Positions 1-8,865 are shown, counted from the stretch's first letter. The stretch: 64,000 nucleotides of DNA from JBCBDX01 sp039822005 (GCA_039822005.1 JBCBMZ010000005.1:1-64000); one strand, 5' to 3'. Numbers and translations: made by a program. Notes: a model not told the origin generated them from the sequence alone.

Positions 1-174
1 AAAAAACCCTTCCCCACACGATCCGTGAGCAAAACCGGGTCCCACAACCGCTCATTCACACGCCAGATCACGCCCGTGGTGAGGTGTGTGAGGGGGGAAA
101 ACGCTTGCCGTCTTACCCAAGACCCGTGTAACGCCGCGCCTTTCGGCTTATTCACCGGTCAGGATTAGACGCCC
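1..174. other. Left edge, no gene seen
   Basis: I find no convincing coding sequence or RNA gene in this stretch. It holds the sequence upstream of the EamA-type transporter and possibly the flank of a gene outside the window. A weak AGGA element about ten bases before the ATG at 175 could be that gene's ribosome-binding site. Confidence 0.4.
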
Positions 175-1068
175 ATGCTCATATTCGAAGCGGCCGCGTT
201 AGCCGCTGCCCTGACCTGGGCGTTCACCGGTATCATTTCGGCTCATCCTTCCAAAACGCTGGGAGCTTTGGCGTTCAATCGCGCCCGCATGGTCATGGTT
301 TTTGCCATGCTTGCCTTGTGGGTGACCATCGCAGGCACGTGGACCGCCATTCCCACTTCATCATATTGGCCGTTGATCTGGTCAGGCGTCATCGGGATTT
401 TTTTAGGCGACACCGCGCTCTTCCTGACCATGAACCGGTTGGGGCCTCGCCGGACAGCAATCTTGTTTTCACTAAACGCACCCATCTCAGTCGTTCTGGG
501 CTGGCTGGTATTGGGCGAAAAACTCACCGCAAGTGAACTGCTGGGCATTATCATCACGCTGAGCGGCGTCATACTCGCCATCGTCTACGGCAAAAGAAAA
601 GAACAGCTCCATCAGTGGGAAAACATCAACGGACCGCTGTGGATTGGAATTTTGTTCGGGCTTGCCGCCGCGCTAGCTCAAGCCATTGGCGCTGCGATCG
701 CCAGGCCGATTATGGAGACGGGCGTTGATGCCGTCGCCGCTTCAGCGATCCGTGTCGGCGCTTCGGCCCTATGTTTGGCAGCCATCGCCGCACTTCCCAT
801 CAACGCCTTGCGGGCCAAGACAAGGTACACACCAAACCTGCTCGCCATGGCCGCGCTGTCAGGCTTGCTGGGTATGGGTATCGGCATGACGCTCTTGCTC
901 TTTGCGCTCACCGGAGGGGAAGTCGGCATTGTCACAACGCTTTCGGCCACCACGCCTGCCATGATGCTGCCCATCCTGTGGTGGCGCACCAAAGAAATGC
1001 CGGCCCTTGGGGCATGGGTTGGCGCCGGACTTGTGATCGTTGGCTCAGCGTTGATATTTAACGGATAA
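175..1068 (+). CDS. EamA/DMT-superfamily membrane transporter
   Basis: This is a 297-residue, very hydrophobic inner-membrane protein of the drug/metabolite transporter superfamily. The length and the two-fold repeat are typical of EamA proteins, which carry two copies of a five-helix unit. The first half ends near residue 140 after the GEKLTASE segment, a conserved EamA feature, followed by a helix. A charged linker (KRKEQLHQW, about 139-147) separates it from the second copy. Members export amino acids or other small metabolites; the substrate cannot be told from sequence. It stands alone on the plus strand and converges on rplS, separated from it by a hairpin. Confidence 0.85.
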   Translation: MLIFEAAALAAALTWAFTGIISAHPSKTLGALAFNRARMVMVFAMLALWVTIAGTWTAIPTSSYWPLIWSGVIGIFLGDTALFLTMNRLGPRRTAILFSLNAPISVVLGWLVLGEKLTASELLGIIITLSGVILAIVYGKRKEQLHQWENINGPLWIGILFGLAAALAQAIGAAIARPIMETGVDAVAASAIRVGASALCLAAIAALPINALRAKTRYTPNLLAMAALSGLLGMGIGMTLLLFALTGGEVGIVTTLSATTPAMMLPILWWRTKEMPALGAWVGAGLVIVGSALIFNG

Positions 1069-1092
1069 AAAAAGGGGGAGCCGAAGCTCCCC
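1067..1092 (-). terminator. Intrinsic terminator of rplS
   Basis: GGGGAGC at 1075-1081 and GCTCCCC at 1086-1092 form a perfect 7-bp stem with a CGAA loop. Read on the minus strand it is followed by an uninterrupted T tract (the A run at 1067-1073), so it ends the rplS transcript. On the plus strand no T tract follows. Confidence 0.8.
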
Positions 1093-1132
1093 AAGAATTG
1101 CCGAAAGGACCAACTTTCTGGCAAAAAATACT

Positions 1133-1681
1133 TTATTCAGATTTTGCTTCAGCTTCGGCTGCAGCCGCTGCTTCTTCAGCTGCTTTTGCTTCCGCCGCCG
1201 CCGCGTCTTCGGCTGCCTTTTGCGCTGCGAGTTCCTCAGCGGCGGCAATTTTTTCAGCTTCAATACGCGCTTTTTCCTCGGCGATTGCCTGGCGCTCGGC
1301 GTCGTTCAGCTTGCGGGCACGCGCATTGGTGTTTTCGGTGATGCGCGCTTTCTTACCGCGCAGACCGCGCATGTAGTAGAGCTTAGCGCGACGCACCTTA
1401 CCGCGACGAACCACTGTGACTTCCTCGACCAAAGGCGAGTACATCGGGAACACCCGCTCGACGCCTTCGCCGTAAGAAATCTTGCGAACTGTAAAATTCT
1501 CGTTCAGGCCGGATCCGGCGCGTGCGATACAAACGCCCTCATAAGCCTGCAAACGTGTCCGCTTACCTTCCGTGACACGCACCTGGACGCGCAGTGTGTC
1601 ACCGGGCGAAAAATCCGGAAACTGTCGTTTTTCGATAATCTTGGCGGCCTGCTCGGCCTCTAGCTGACGGATGATGTCCAT
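1133..1681 (-). CDS. rplS: 50S ribosomal protein L19
   Basis: L19 lies at the 30S-50S interface of the ribosome. The family core is clear in the first 120 residues: the start MDIIRQLEAEQ, the segment FSPGDTLRVQVRV, and the basic stretch RRGKVRRAKLYYMRG. An in-frame start lies 28 codons upstream (1765), but the alphaproteobacterial L19 N-terminus begins at the ATG at 1681. The protein is 182 residues. The last 60 or so are a low-complexity Ala/Glu/Lys helix-forming tail that E. coli L19 lacks and that alphaproteobacterial homologues often carry. It is last in the minus-strand order rimM-trmD-rplS, 189 bases after trmD, and ends at a clear terminator. Confidence 0.95.
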   Translation of the reverse strand: MDIIRQLEAEQAAKIIEKRQFPDFSPGDTLRVQVRVTEGKRTRLQAYEGVCIARAGSGLNENFTVRKISYGEGVERVFPMYSPLVEEVTVVRRGKVRRAKLYYMRGLRGKKARITENTNARARKLNDAERQAIAEEKARIEAEKIAAAEELAAQKAAEDAAAAEAKAAEEAAAAAEAEAKSE

Positions 1682-1870
1682 CTCTTCAGGTTCCTTATCT
1701 TTGTTCTTTTGAACCGCCAGAGCGCCCACAATGGGTCGAAAGCGTTTGCCGTCGGACCTGGCCAATGTCGGCCGGAGCGTTAGTCATGCTCGTATTTGCT
1801 TGTTAAGAACCGGGCGCATAAACCCAAATTCGATGGCGGCGATACATGAAAATGGACGCTTTGTCACCCA

Positions 1871-2566
1871 TCACCCCGTTTTTTTGTCGTTTAACAAATC
1901 CGGCCGGCGAATTTTGGTCAACAGTTCCGCTTGCGTGCGCCGCCATTCATCGATCTTGGCGTGATTGCCGGACGTCAATATCTCGGGGATCGTCCGCCCT
2001 TCCCATTCGGACGGCCGAGTATAATGAGGATATTCAAGCAGTCTAGCCTCAAAACTCTCGTTCTCACCGCTCTGTGCGTTGCCCATCACACCGGGAAGAA
2101 GACGGATTGTTGCGTCAAGGAGCACTTGCGCAGCTATCTCACCGCCTGACAGGACATAATCACCGATGGAAACCTCTTGCAGGCCCCGCGCTTCGATCAA
2201 GCGTTCGTCCACTCCTTCAAACCGCCCACAAACAATGACAACACCCTCGTTTTGAGCAAGTTGCCTTGCGTCTTCTTGGCGGAACGGCCGTCCACGCGGA
2301 CTCATCAATAGCCTGGGACGCGGGTCGCCCTCAGCGGAAACATCATCAATCGCTTTAGCCAGAATGTCCGCGCGCAATACCATGCCCGCGCCGCCGCCAT
2401 AGGGCGTATCATCCACCGAGCGATGCTTATCGGTGGCAAAATCGCGGATTTGCGTCACATCAATCGACCAGTCGCCACGCTCCAGCGCTTTGCCCGCTAA
2501 CGCCTGACCCAAGGTTCCCGGAAACATTTCAGGATAAAGCGTCAAGATGGAGGCCCGAAAACTCAT
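1871..2566 (-). CDS. trmD: tRNA (guanine-N1-)-methyltransferase
   Basis: TrmD methylates G37 at N1 in tRNAs reading CNN codons, using S-adenosylmethionine, and so prevents +1 frameshifting. The 231-residue length is typical of the family. Visible family features are the N-terminal ILTLYPEMFPGTLGQ strand-helix, DDTPYGGGAGMV (about 52-63), CGRFEGVDERL (about 114-124) and IGDYVLSGGE (about 133-142), which build the trefoil-knot cofactor site. Its start overlaps the rimM stop by four bases (ATGA), so the two are translationally coupled. This is the usual order in the rpsP-rimM-trmD-rplS cluster, but here rpsP lies about 14 kb away. Confidence 0.96.
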   Translation of the reverse strand: MSFRASILTLYPEMFPGTLGQALAGKALERGDWSIDVTQIRDFATDKHRSVDDTPYGGGAGMVLRADILAKAIDDVSAEGDPRPRLLMSPRGRPFRQEDARQLAQNEGVVIVCGRFEGVDERLIEARGLQEVSIGDYVLSGGEIAAQVLLDATIRLLPGVMGNAQSGENESFEARLLEYPHYTRPSEWEGRTIPEILTSGNHAKIDEWRRTQAELLTKIRRPDLLNDKKTG

Positions 2567-3108
2567 GAACCTTTCTCCCCGCTTTCCTGTTGCACGATAA
2601 TCTCGCCGGGCGGCACAATCACCATGATGCGTTTTTCAAAATCAATGTTCGGGAAAACAGCCATCTCAAAAGAGAAAAGCTCGGTTTTCGGCGACCCCGT
2701 CAGCTTTACTTCCACCAGGTCCCCGGCCCCAAAATTGGGAACATCCTGCACCGTCCCAAAGGTGGTGCCATCTTCGGCCACGACCGCCATACCGATCAGG
2801 TCGTCGATAAAAAACTCATCTTCTTCAAGCTCACCATCGGGAAGTTGGTCACGTTTGACGAAAAGCTCGGTTCCCTTGAGCGCTTCAGCTTCATCACGAA
2901 ATCGGACTTGTTTGAAAGTGACGACAACAACGTTCTTTGAAGGCTGGACATGAGAAACGTTGAGAACGCGGCCATCCTTGGTCACAAGTGGCCCATAATC
3001 GCCGATCGCCAATGGATCGCCGGTGTATGATTTCACGCGCACCTGACCTTTCACGCCATGCGGAGTACCCACCACGCCCATCAAAACAAGTCCATCGCGG
3101 TCCAGCAA
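2563..3108 (-). CDS. rimM: Ribosome maturation factor RimM
   Basis: RimM binds S19 and assists assembly of the 30S head. The N-terminal RimM barrel is marked by VLMGVVGTPHGVKGQVRVKS, and the C-terminal PRC-type barrel by DDLIGMAV and FGTVQDVPNFGAGDLVEV. I place the start at the TTG at 3108. A strong AAGGAG (3117-3122 on the minus strand) sits eight bases upstream, and this start puts the VLM motif at residues 8-10, as I recall for rhizobial RimM. The upstream ATG at 3150 has no visible ribosome-binding site and would add 14 unusual residues. The gene overlaps trmD by four bases and diverges from xerC. Confidence 0.93.
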   Translation of the reverse strand: MLDRDGLVLMGVVGTPHGVKGQVRVKSYTGDPLAIGDYGPLVTKDGRVLNVSHVQPSKNVVVVTFKQVRFRDEAEALKGTELFVKRDQLPDGELEEDEFFIDDLIGMAVVAEDGTTFGTVQDVPNFGAGDLVEVKLTGSPKTELFSFEMAVFPNIDFEKRIMVIVPPGEIIVQQESGEKGS

Positions 3109-3159
3109 CCAATCATCTCCTTCAGGATGCGGTAACCACCATGACACCATAATACAAGC

Positions 3160-4107
3160 ATGGATGAACACAGCGATATCTTGCCCTGCAGTACGCAATT
3201 GCAACTGGCCCGCAAAGATTGGCTTGACTATCTTGGCAACATCAAACGACTCACGCCGGCAACGCTGGACGCTTATGAACGTGACACGCGGCAATTCCTC
3301 ACTTTTATGGCCGCAGCAAATGGCGGAAAATCCGTTCGCCTAAATGATCTGGAGAGCCTGAAGCCGGGCGTTTTCCGGGCGTTTTTGGCCAAACGGAAAT
3401 CTGCCGATGCAGGGCCGCGTACACTTGCGCGGAACCTTTCCGCTATTCGCTCTTTTCTAAAACATCTGGAAAAGCATGGCGCAGTGAACGCGGCAGGCAT
3501 CGGCGCGATGCGGGCACCAAAACAACCCAAATCCTTGCCCAAGCCGGTGTCGCCCACCGAGGCATTGGACCTTTCTGATGCCGCCCATCATATGTCATCC
3601 CAACCATGGGTGCGCGCGCGCAATGCAGCGATCATGGCCCTACTTTATGGCTGTGGCCTTCGCATCAGCGAAGCGTTGAGCCTGAGCGGCGCTGACCTTC
3701 AAGATCCATCATTGCGAACGCTGAGTATCAAGGGCAAAGGCGGGAAAACACGTCTGGTCCCAATTCTGCCGGTTGTATTCGAAGCGGTCGACGCATATCG
3801 AGCGCAATGCCCATATGATGTTTCGCGCAAAGGGCCACTCTTTCGCGGCGCACGCGGTGGTGCGCTGCAACCGGCCGTTCTACAACGCGACATGCGCGTG
3901 ATGCGCGGGGCGCTTGGGTTGGCTGATACCGCGACGCCTCACGCGTTGCGCCATTCGTTTGCAACCCATCTTTTGGCCAACGGTGGCGACCTTCGTACGA
4001 TCCAAGAGTTGCTTGGTCATGCCAGCCTGTCGACAACACAAATCTACACACAAGTTGATACGTCACGCCTGATGGCAGCCTATGCCGCCGCCCATCCAAG
4101 GCGCTAA
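3160..4107 (+). CDS. xerC: Tyrosine recombinase XerC
   Basis: This is a 315-residue site-specific recombinase that resolves chromosome dimers at dif with XerD and FtsK. The N-terminal SAM-like DNA-binding domain covers about residues 15-110 (DWLDYLGNIKRLTPATLDAYERD region). The catalytic domain has all expected residues: R168 in GLRISEAL, K193 in KGKGGK, H261 and R264 in HALRHSFATH, H287 in LLGHASL, and the nucleophile Y296 in TQIYTQVD. No phage genes, att-like repeats or other mobile features lie nearby, so a housekeeping role is favoured over an integrase. It diverges from rimM. Confidence 0.93.
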   Translation: MDEHSDILPCSTQLQLARKDWLDYLGNIKRLTPATLDAYERDTRQFLTFMAAANGGKSVRLNDLESLKPGVFRAFLAKRKSADAGPRTLARNLSAIRSFLKHLEKHGAVNAAGIGAMRAPKQPKSLPKPVSPTEALDLSDAAHHMSSQPWVRARNAAIMALLYGCGLRISEALSLSGADLQDPSLRTLSIKGKGGKTRLVPILPVVFEAVDAYRAQCPYDVSRKGPLFRGARGGALQPAVLQRDMRVMRGALGLADTATPHALRHSFATHLLANGGDLRTIQELLGHASLSTTQIYTQVDTSRLMAAYAAAHPRR

Positions 4108-4177
4108 TTCGACAAGTCAGCTTATTTTTCCGATCAGCTTAACTGTTTTGTGGTGATGGTTTGTTAAAACAGCAAGC

Positions 4178-5263
4178 ATGAAAAGACACTTCGATAGCGC
4201 CAATCTGGCTGACCGTGCGAGTAAGCTGTTTCTGACACTCCTCGGCTTTCTCAATGTAGTTTTTGTTTTTCTCCTTATGCTCACCGCTGGCAGTGTGACA
4301 AAAGCAAACGCAGAGCAAATGCCTGTCTGCTCCGGCCAAAACCTGCTGACACAGCTGGCAAATGACGAACCGGCAGCGCATGCGGAAATTCTAAAGACTG
4401 CAAAAAACACACCCTTCGCCCAGTCTCTATTGTTCAAAATCGAGAAAGATGGCGTGAAACCGTCCTGGCTGTTTGGCACAATGCACATGACAGATCCGAG
4501 AATTGTGAATCTGTCTGACAAGGCACAAAACGCTTTCGAGCGGGCCGACACCTTGATCATAGAGAGTGACGAAGTGCTCGACATGACAAAAGCCCAGCTG
4601 GCACTGTTAGGGCGTCCGGATCTACAGATGTTTACGGGTGACGAACGGCTCACCGATTTCATCAATGCGGAGGAGCGCGCCGTCCTGGAGGCTGGCCTGC
4701 AAAAACGCGGCCTTCAACTGGCACTGATCAATCGCATGCAGCCATGGATGGTCACCGGACTGGTTGCACTACCGGCGTGCGAAATGCAGCGCAAGCAGGC
4801 TGGCGAGCTCTTTCTCGATTTGGCGCTGGCTGATCGCGCCGAGGCAACAGGCAAGACGATCGCAGGTCTGGAGACCATCGTCGAACAGCTGGAAGCCTTG
4901 GCGTCTTTGCCCGTTGAATTTCATATCCAGGGCTTGGTTGAGACCATCAAGCTGGGCGACGCGATGGACGATGTTATTGAAACCATGATTCAGCTCTATC
5001 TCGATGAAAACATCGCCGCTGTAATGCCAACACTTGAAACCGTGGCAACCAAATTGGGCGGGACAAACGACGACGAAGGCTATGCAGCATTTGAAGAAAA
5101 AATTGTCGTTAATCGCAACCATATCATGGCCGAACGGGCGCAACCCTATTTGGATGATGGCGGCGTTTTCCTGGCCGTTGGCGCGCTTCATTTACCCGGC
5201 GATGAGGGCGTTGCACAGCTGCTTGAAGATGCAGGTTACTTGGTTTCACCTGTATTCGATTGA
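4178..5263 (+). CDS. TraB/GumN family protein
   Basis: This 361-residue envelope protein has a hydrophobic segment at about 18-38 that serves as signal peptide or anchor. The family signature is two GxxH motifs: GTMH at about 100-103 near the start of the domain and GALH near residue 335. A conserved acidic IIESDE segment lies near 126. In the wider TraB/GumN/PrgY family these residues are proposed to form a metal-dependent active site, but the substrate is not established. The gene follows xerC by 70 bases on the same strand, an association I recall from other rhizobial genomes. Confidence 0.85.
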   Translation: MKRHFDSANLADRASKLFLTLLGFLNVVFVFLLMLTAGSVTKANAEQMPVCSGQNLLTQLANDEPAAHAEILKTAKNTPFAQSLLFKIEKDGVKPSWLFGTMHMTDPRIVNLSDKAQNAFERADTLIIESDEVLDMTKAQLALLGRPDLQMFTGDERLTDFINAEERAVLEAGLQKRGLQLALINRMQPWMVTGLVALPACEMQRKQAGELFLDLALADRAEATGKTIAGLETIVEQLEALASLPVEFHIQGLVETIKLGDAMDDVIETMIQLYLDENIAAVMPTLETVATKLGGTNDDEGYAAFEEKIVVNRNHIMAERAQPYLDDGGVFLAVGALHLPGDEGVAQLLEDAGYLVSPVFD

Positions 5264-5380
5264 TTTTGTTGCATTTTCACGTGCCCAAATTATACGCTTG
5301 GTGGTCAGTCGGTTTTAAGGCACGCTTGTTGTTCTGCCTCTATCCCGGGGCAGTGCAAAACATGCCAAAGGAGCCAATCC

Positions 5381-5590
5381 ATGCGGATGACAACTTTGAC
5401 CCTTGCTGCTGCCATCGCGATGACAGCCAGCACCGCGTTTGCGTATGACTGCAACTGGGGCGCGTCCAAAATGGACACTGTCGCAGAAGCGCCGATGACC
5501 AAAATGACTCACATGCCTGAAGTCGCCAAAGCCGAAATACCTGTTGATGGCTGGTTGGTCAAATATCTGGAGAACTGGCAGAAAGCTTGA
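5381..5590 (+). CDS. Small secreted protein, unknown function
   Basis: A 69-residue ORF with a strong AAAGGAG ribosome-binding site (about 5367-5373) and its own downstream terminator. Residues 1-21 form a clear Sec signal peptide ending ASTAFA, followed by YDCNWGASK. The mature part is about 48 residues, rich in methionine, with a single cysteine just after the cleavage site and ending GWLVKYLENWQKA. The cysteine is not in a lipobox. I do not recognise the family. It is probably periplasmic. Its regulatory signals make it a convincing real gene despite its size. Confidence 0.75.
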   Translation: MRMTTLTLAAAIAMTASTAFAYDCNWGASKMDTVAEAPMTKMTHMPEVAKAEIPVDGWLVKYLENWQKA

Positions 5591-5618
5591 TCTGCCTTCA
5601 CCATTTTCAAATCGAAAG

Positions 5619-5648
5619 CCCGGCACCCACATTGCGTGCCGGGTTTTT
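5619..5648 (+). terminator. Intrinsic terminator after the small secreted protein
   Basis: CCCGGCAC (5619-5626) pairs perfectly with GTGCCGGG (5636-5643) across a nine-base loop. Five T residues follow at once (5644-5648). It lies 29 bases after the stop codon at 5590. Confidence 0.9.
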
Positions 5649-5662
5649 CTTTTAAAGGCCGG

Positions 5663-6172
5663 CTAAGACGCGGTTCTTCGCGCAACCATATTGTCCAGGG
5701 AACCACTGCAAGCCGCTCGGTGAAATGATTGTATCACGACCAAATACGCGTGCCCTAAGTGGTTATGCCGTTTCAGATGCGTCTGCATACTAATACGCTG
5801 GCTGCCATTATTGCTGCCGGGCGAAATCGATATGACCAACCTGAAATCAAGATGCTTGTCGTTGGTACCCAAAACGATTTCGCCTGGTATTTCAGAAATG
5901 ACAGGGAAAAAGGCGACGGTTCCCAGCACGTCTTCAGCGCCTTCTTGCTGAACGACCTTTGTCGTCCGAAGCCCCGCCAAGGACACTAGTCCATCCCTCA
6001 GCTTCAACATGGGCGACATCCATGCGGGAAAACAGTTCACCATGTCTGTGGCGGCTTCGCGGGCATTGGCGTAGGGAGGCTGCACCTCGACTTCCCAGCA
6101 ATCGGCCCAATCAGCGTCTTGCAAAGCAGGATGGCCGGGCTCGATGGGAATTTCAAAAGCCGCTGCCATCAT
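5663..6172 (-). CDS. DUF2867 domain-containing protein
   Basis: A protein of about 169 residues whose C-terminal half looks like DUF2867: a strand with HLDFRLVISIS near 110, then a basic turn and LGHAYLVVIQSFHR near the end. The family includes SAM-independent, steroid-binding-like folds of unknown activity. The reading frame begins at a GTG (6184) overlapping the lpd stop by four bases. The ATG at 6172, six bases after GAGG, is the better start. It is the last gene of the TCA operon transcript, directly after lpd, but no link of function to the dehydrogenases is evident. Confidence 0.75.
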   Translation of the reverse strand: MMAAAFEIPIEPGHPALQDADWADCWEVEVQPPYANAREAATDMVNCFPAWMSPMLKLRDGLVSLAGLRTTKVVQQEGAEDVLGTVAFFPVISEIPGEIVLGTNDKHLDFRLVISISPGSNNGSQRISMQTHLKRHNHLGHAYLVVIQSFHRAACSGSLDNMVARRTAS

Positions 6173-6180
6173 CTGCATCC

Positions 6181-7590
6181 TCACATATGCAGTGGCTTGC
6201 CGGTAGCACTCGCCAGCGCCGCTTCGCGGACAGCTTCGCTCATCGTCGGATGCGCATGGCAGGTGCGCGCCAGATCTTCCGATGAGCCGCCAAATTCCAT
6301 GAGCACGGCCACTTCGTGGATCAAATCGCCAGCGCCCTTGCCAACAATGTGCGCGCCGAGCACGCGGTCGGTGGCTTTGTCAGCCAACACTTTCACAAAA
6401 CCGTCGGTCGCCAACATGGCGCGCGCACGGCCATTGGCGGTGAACGGAAACTTGCCCGCCACATAATCGATGCCTGCAGCTTTGAGTTCTTCTTCGGTCT
6501 TGCCGATCGAGGCCACTTCTGGCTCCGTGTAAACAACAGACGGGATCACATCGAAATTAACGTGACCGGCTTGGCCAGCCATCAATTCTGCAACCGCCAT
6601 GCCTTCATCTTCGGCCTTGTGCGCGAGCATGGGGCCTTTGACTACATCGCCGATCGCCCAAATTCCTTCGACGGACGTGTGCCAGTGGGCATTGACTTCC
6701 ACGCGACCGCGGTCGTCGAGAACAACACCGGCTTCGGCAAGGCCAAGCCCCTCGGTGTAAGGTTTGCGACCGGTTGAGATCAAAACGACGTCGGCTTTCA
6801 GCGTTTCGCTGTCGCCGCCTTTGACAGGCTCGAAGGTTACTTCCGCGCCGCGGCCCGCCTTTTTGACACCAGTCACTTTGGCGCCCAGCTTGAAGTCCAT
6901 GCCCTGCTTGGCGAGCATTTTCTGGAATTGCTTGGAAACGTCCGCATCCATGCCACCCAGAATAGTGTCGAGATACTCGACCACAGTGATTTCCGCGCCC
7001 AAACGGTTCCAAACGGAACCCAGCTCCAGGCCGATAACACCGCCGCCGACGACGATCATCTTTTTCGGCACTTTGGTCAGTTCCAAGCCGCCGGTGGACG
7101 AAACGATAACTTTTTCATCGATCTCGACATCGACGCCGGGAATGCCAGCCACATCTGAGCCTGTAGCAATGACGATATTCTTGGTGTCGATCTCTTCGAC
7201 CGAGCCATCGTCTTTCGTGACCGCAACCTTACCTTGTCCGAGCACTTTGCCTGTCCCGGTAAGCACATCGATCTTGTTTTTCTTCATCAGGAACGCGACG
7301 CCATCAACATTGGCTTTCACCGTCGCGTCCTTGTGCTCCATCATCTTTTCAAGATCGAGCTTTGGCTTGCCAACATTCACGCCCAGCGTTTCAAGCGTGT
7401 GGCCTGCCTCGGCGAATACTTCCGAGGCGTGCAAAAGCGCCTTGGAGGGAATACAGCCGATGTTCAGGCATGTGCCACCGAGCGTTTCACGCTTTTCAAT
7501 GATCGCTGTCTTCAATCCGAGCTGCGCCGCTTTGATCGCGCACACATAACCGCCGGGGCCGGAGCCAATCACCACTGCATCATATGCCAT
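6181..7590 (-). CDS. lpd: Dihydrolipoyl dehydrogenase (E3)
   Basis: E3 reoxidises the dihydrolipoyl group of the 2-oxoglutarate dehydrogenase complex and passes electrons via FAD to NAD+. The 469 residues hold an N-terminal FAD-binding GSGPGG (about 9-14), the redox-active disulfide C41/C46 in GGTCLNIGCIPSKA, a second Rossmann motif VGGGVIGLELGSVW for NAD+, and the dimerisation domain with the catalytic pair H447 and E452 in HPTMSEA. An AAGGA site precedes the ATG. It lies 30 bases after sucB at the end of mdh-sucCDAB, so it most likely serves the 2-oxoglutarate complex. Confidence 0.96.
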   Translation of the reverse strand: MAYDAVVIGSGPGGYVCAIKAAQLGLKTAIIEKRETLGGTCLNIGCIPSKALLHASEVFAEAGHTLETLGVNVGKPKLDLEKMMEHKDATVKANVDGVAFLMKKNKIDVLTGTGKVLGQGKVAVTKDDGSVEEIDTKNIVIATGSDVAGIPGVDVEIDEKVIVSSTGGLELTKVPKKMIVVGGGVIGLELGSVWNRLGAEITVVEYLDTILGGMDADVSKQFQKMLAKQGMDFKLGAKVTGVKKAGRGAEVTFEPVKGGDSETLKADVVLISTGRKPYTEGLGLAEAGVVLDDRGRVEVNAHWHTSVEGIWAIGDVVKGPMLAHKAEDEGMAVAELMAGQAGHVNFDVIPSVVYTEPEVASIGKTEEELKAAGIDYVAGKFPFTANGRARAMLATDGFVKVLADKATDRVLGAHIVGKGAGDLIHEVAVLMEFGGSSEDLARTCHAHPTMSEAVREAALASATGKPLHM

Positions 7591-7620
7591 AACTCAATCC
7601 TTCAAATTCAGGGCTTGGTC

Positions 7621-8829
7621 TTATAGATCCAGAACCAACCGCTCCGGGTCTTCCAGGCTCTCTTTCACGCGGACAAGGAACGTAACCGCCTCTTTGCCAT
7701 CAACAATTCGGTGATCGTATGAAAGCGCCAGATACATCATCGGTCGGATAACAATCTGGCCACCAATGGCCATCGGGCGCTCCTGGATCTTGTGCATGCC
7801 CAAAATGCCGGACTGCGGCGCGTTCAGGATCGGCGACGACATGAGCGACCCGTAAACGCCGCCATTGGAAATGGTGAACGTTCCGCCCTGCATATCCGCC
7901 ATGGAGAGTTGGCCATCGCGCGCAGCCTTGCCAAGCCGACCAATTTCCTTTTCGACTTCCGCAATGGACATCACGTCCGCATCGCGCACGACCGGTACAA
8001 CCAAACCTTTGTCTGTGCCCACAGCAACGCCTATATGGCAGAAATGCTTGTAGATGATGTCGGTGTCGTCAATCTCGGCATTGACCGCGGGGATTTCCTG
8101 CAGCGCATGCGTCACAGCTTTCGTGAAGAAGCCCATGAAGCCCAGCTTCACGCCATGCTTCTTCTCAAACAATTCCTTGTACTTTTTGCGCATGTCCATG
8201 ACGGCCGTCATGTCCACCTCATTATAGGTGGTTAGCATGGCTGCTGTGTTTTGCGCTTCCTTCAAACGACGCGCGATTGTCTGGCGCAGTTTAGGCATCC
8301 GAACACGTTCTTCACGCGAAGCGTCATTGGCCGTCGATGCCGCACGCGGCGCCGCAGGTATTGGCGCAGGCGCACCGCCTCCGGCCAAGGCATTGATGAC
8401 ATCGCCTTTGAGCACCTGACCGCGCTTGCCGGAACCGGCCACGGAACCAGCATCCATGCCGGTTTCCGCCATCATTTTCGCAGCCGAGGGTGCTGGCGGC
8501 ATGTCAGTACCGGCTACCGGTGCTGCCGTGGGAGCGGGTGCTTCTGCCGCTTTGGCGGGCGCTGCTGCAGGCGCGGCAGCGGAAGCAACTTCGCCTTCCT
8601 CCAGCATGCCGAGCAGCGCATCGACTTCAACGGTATCGCCCTCATTGGCAACAATTTCTGCCAACGTGCCCGCACCTGGTGCCGGCACTTCCAGCGTCAC
8701 CTTGTCGGTTTCCAGCTCCACCAGCGTCTCACCATCGCTGACCGCTTCACCGGGCTTTTTAAACCACTTCCCGATTGTGGCCTCGGTGACCGATTCACCG
8801 AGTGTTGGAACGCGAATTTCTTTTGCCAT
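7621..8829 (-). CDS. sucB: Dihydrolipoyllysine-residue succinyltransferase (E2)
   Basis: This is the E2 core of the 2-oxoglutarate dehydrogenase complex, moving succinyl groups from E1 to coenzyme A. From the ATG at 8829 (preceded by GGGAAG) it has 402 residues. The lipoyl domain covers 1-77 with the lipoylated lysine K43 in ETDKVTLE, followed by an Ala/Pro-rich linker. The peripheral subunit-binding domain lies at about 110-150 (PSAAKMMAE to GKRGQVLKGDV). The acyltransferase domain ends with the catalytic SYDHRIVDG and KESLEDPERL. It sits between sucA and lpd in the operon. Confidence 0.96.
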   Translation of the reverse strand: MAKEIRVPTLGESVTEATIGKWFKKPGEAVSDGETLVELETDKVTLEVPAPGAGTLAEIVANEGDTVEVDALLGMLEEGEVASAAAPAAAPAKAAEAPAPTAAPVAGTDMPPAPSAAKMMAETGMDAGSVAGSGKRGQVLKGDVINALAGGGAPAPIPAAPRAASTANDASREERVRMPKLRQTIARRLKEAQNTAAMLTTYNEVDMTAVMDMRKKYKELFEKKHGVKLGFMGFFTKAVTHALQEIPAVNAEIDDTDIIYKHFCHIGVAVGTDKGLVVPVVRDADVMSIAEVEKEIGRLGKAARDGQLSMADMQGGTFTISNGGVYGSLMSSPILNAPQSGILGMHKIQERPMAIGGQIVIRPMMYLALSYDHRIVDGKEAVTFLVRVKESLEDPERLVLDL

Positions 8830-8865
8830 GGTCAATCTTCCCGACTTTGCATTTTTGTGCTGGCG

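Noticed and set aside
1133..1300. Short repeats in the DNA of the L19 tail suggesting a CRISPR-like or repeat array
   Set aside because: They are alternating Ala and Glu codons of a low-complexity protein tail, not spaced repeats. The same holds for rpsP at 17403-17520.
3160..4107. xerC as a phage or island integrase
   Set aside because: It lies in housekeeping DNA with no att-like repeat, phage gene or tRNA nearby, and fits XerC in length.
4143..4173. CTGTTTT / AAAACAG inverted repeat before the GumN gene
   Set aside because: The stem is AT-rich with a large loop and no T tract follows, so a terminator is not supported.
6764..7549. 261-codon plus-strand open frame inside lpd
   Set aside because: Antisense to lpd, Ser/Pro/Thr-rich composition, no motif.
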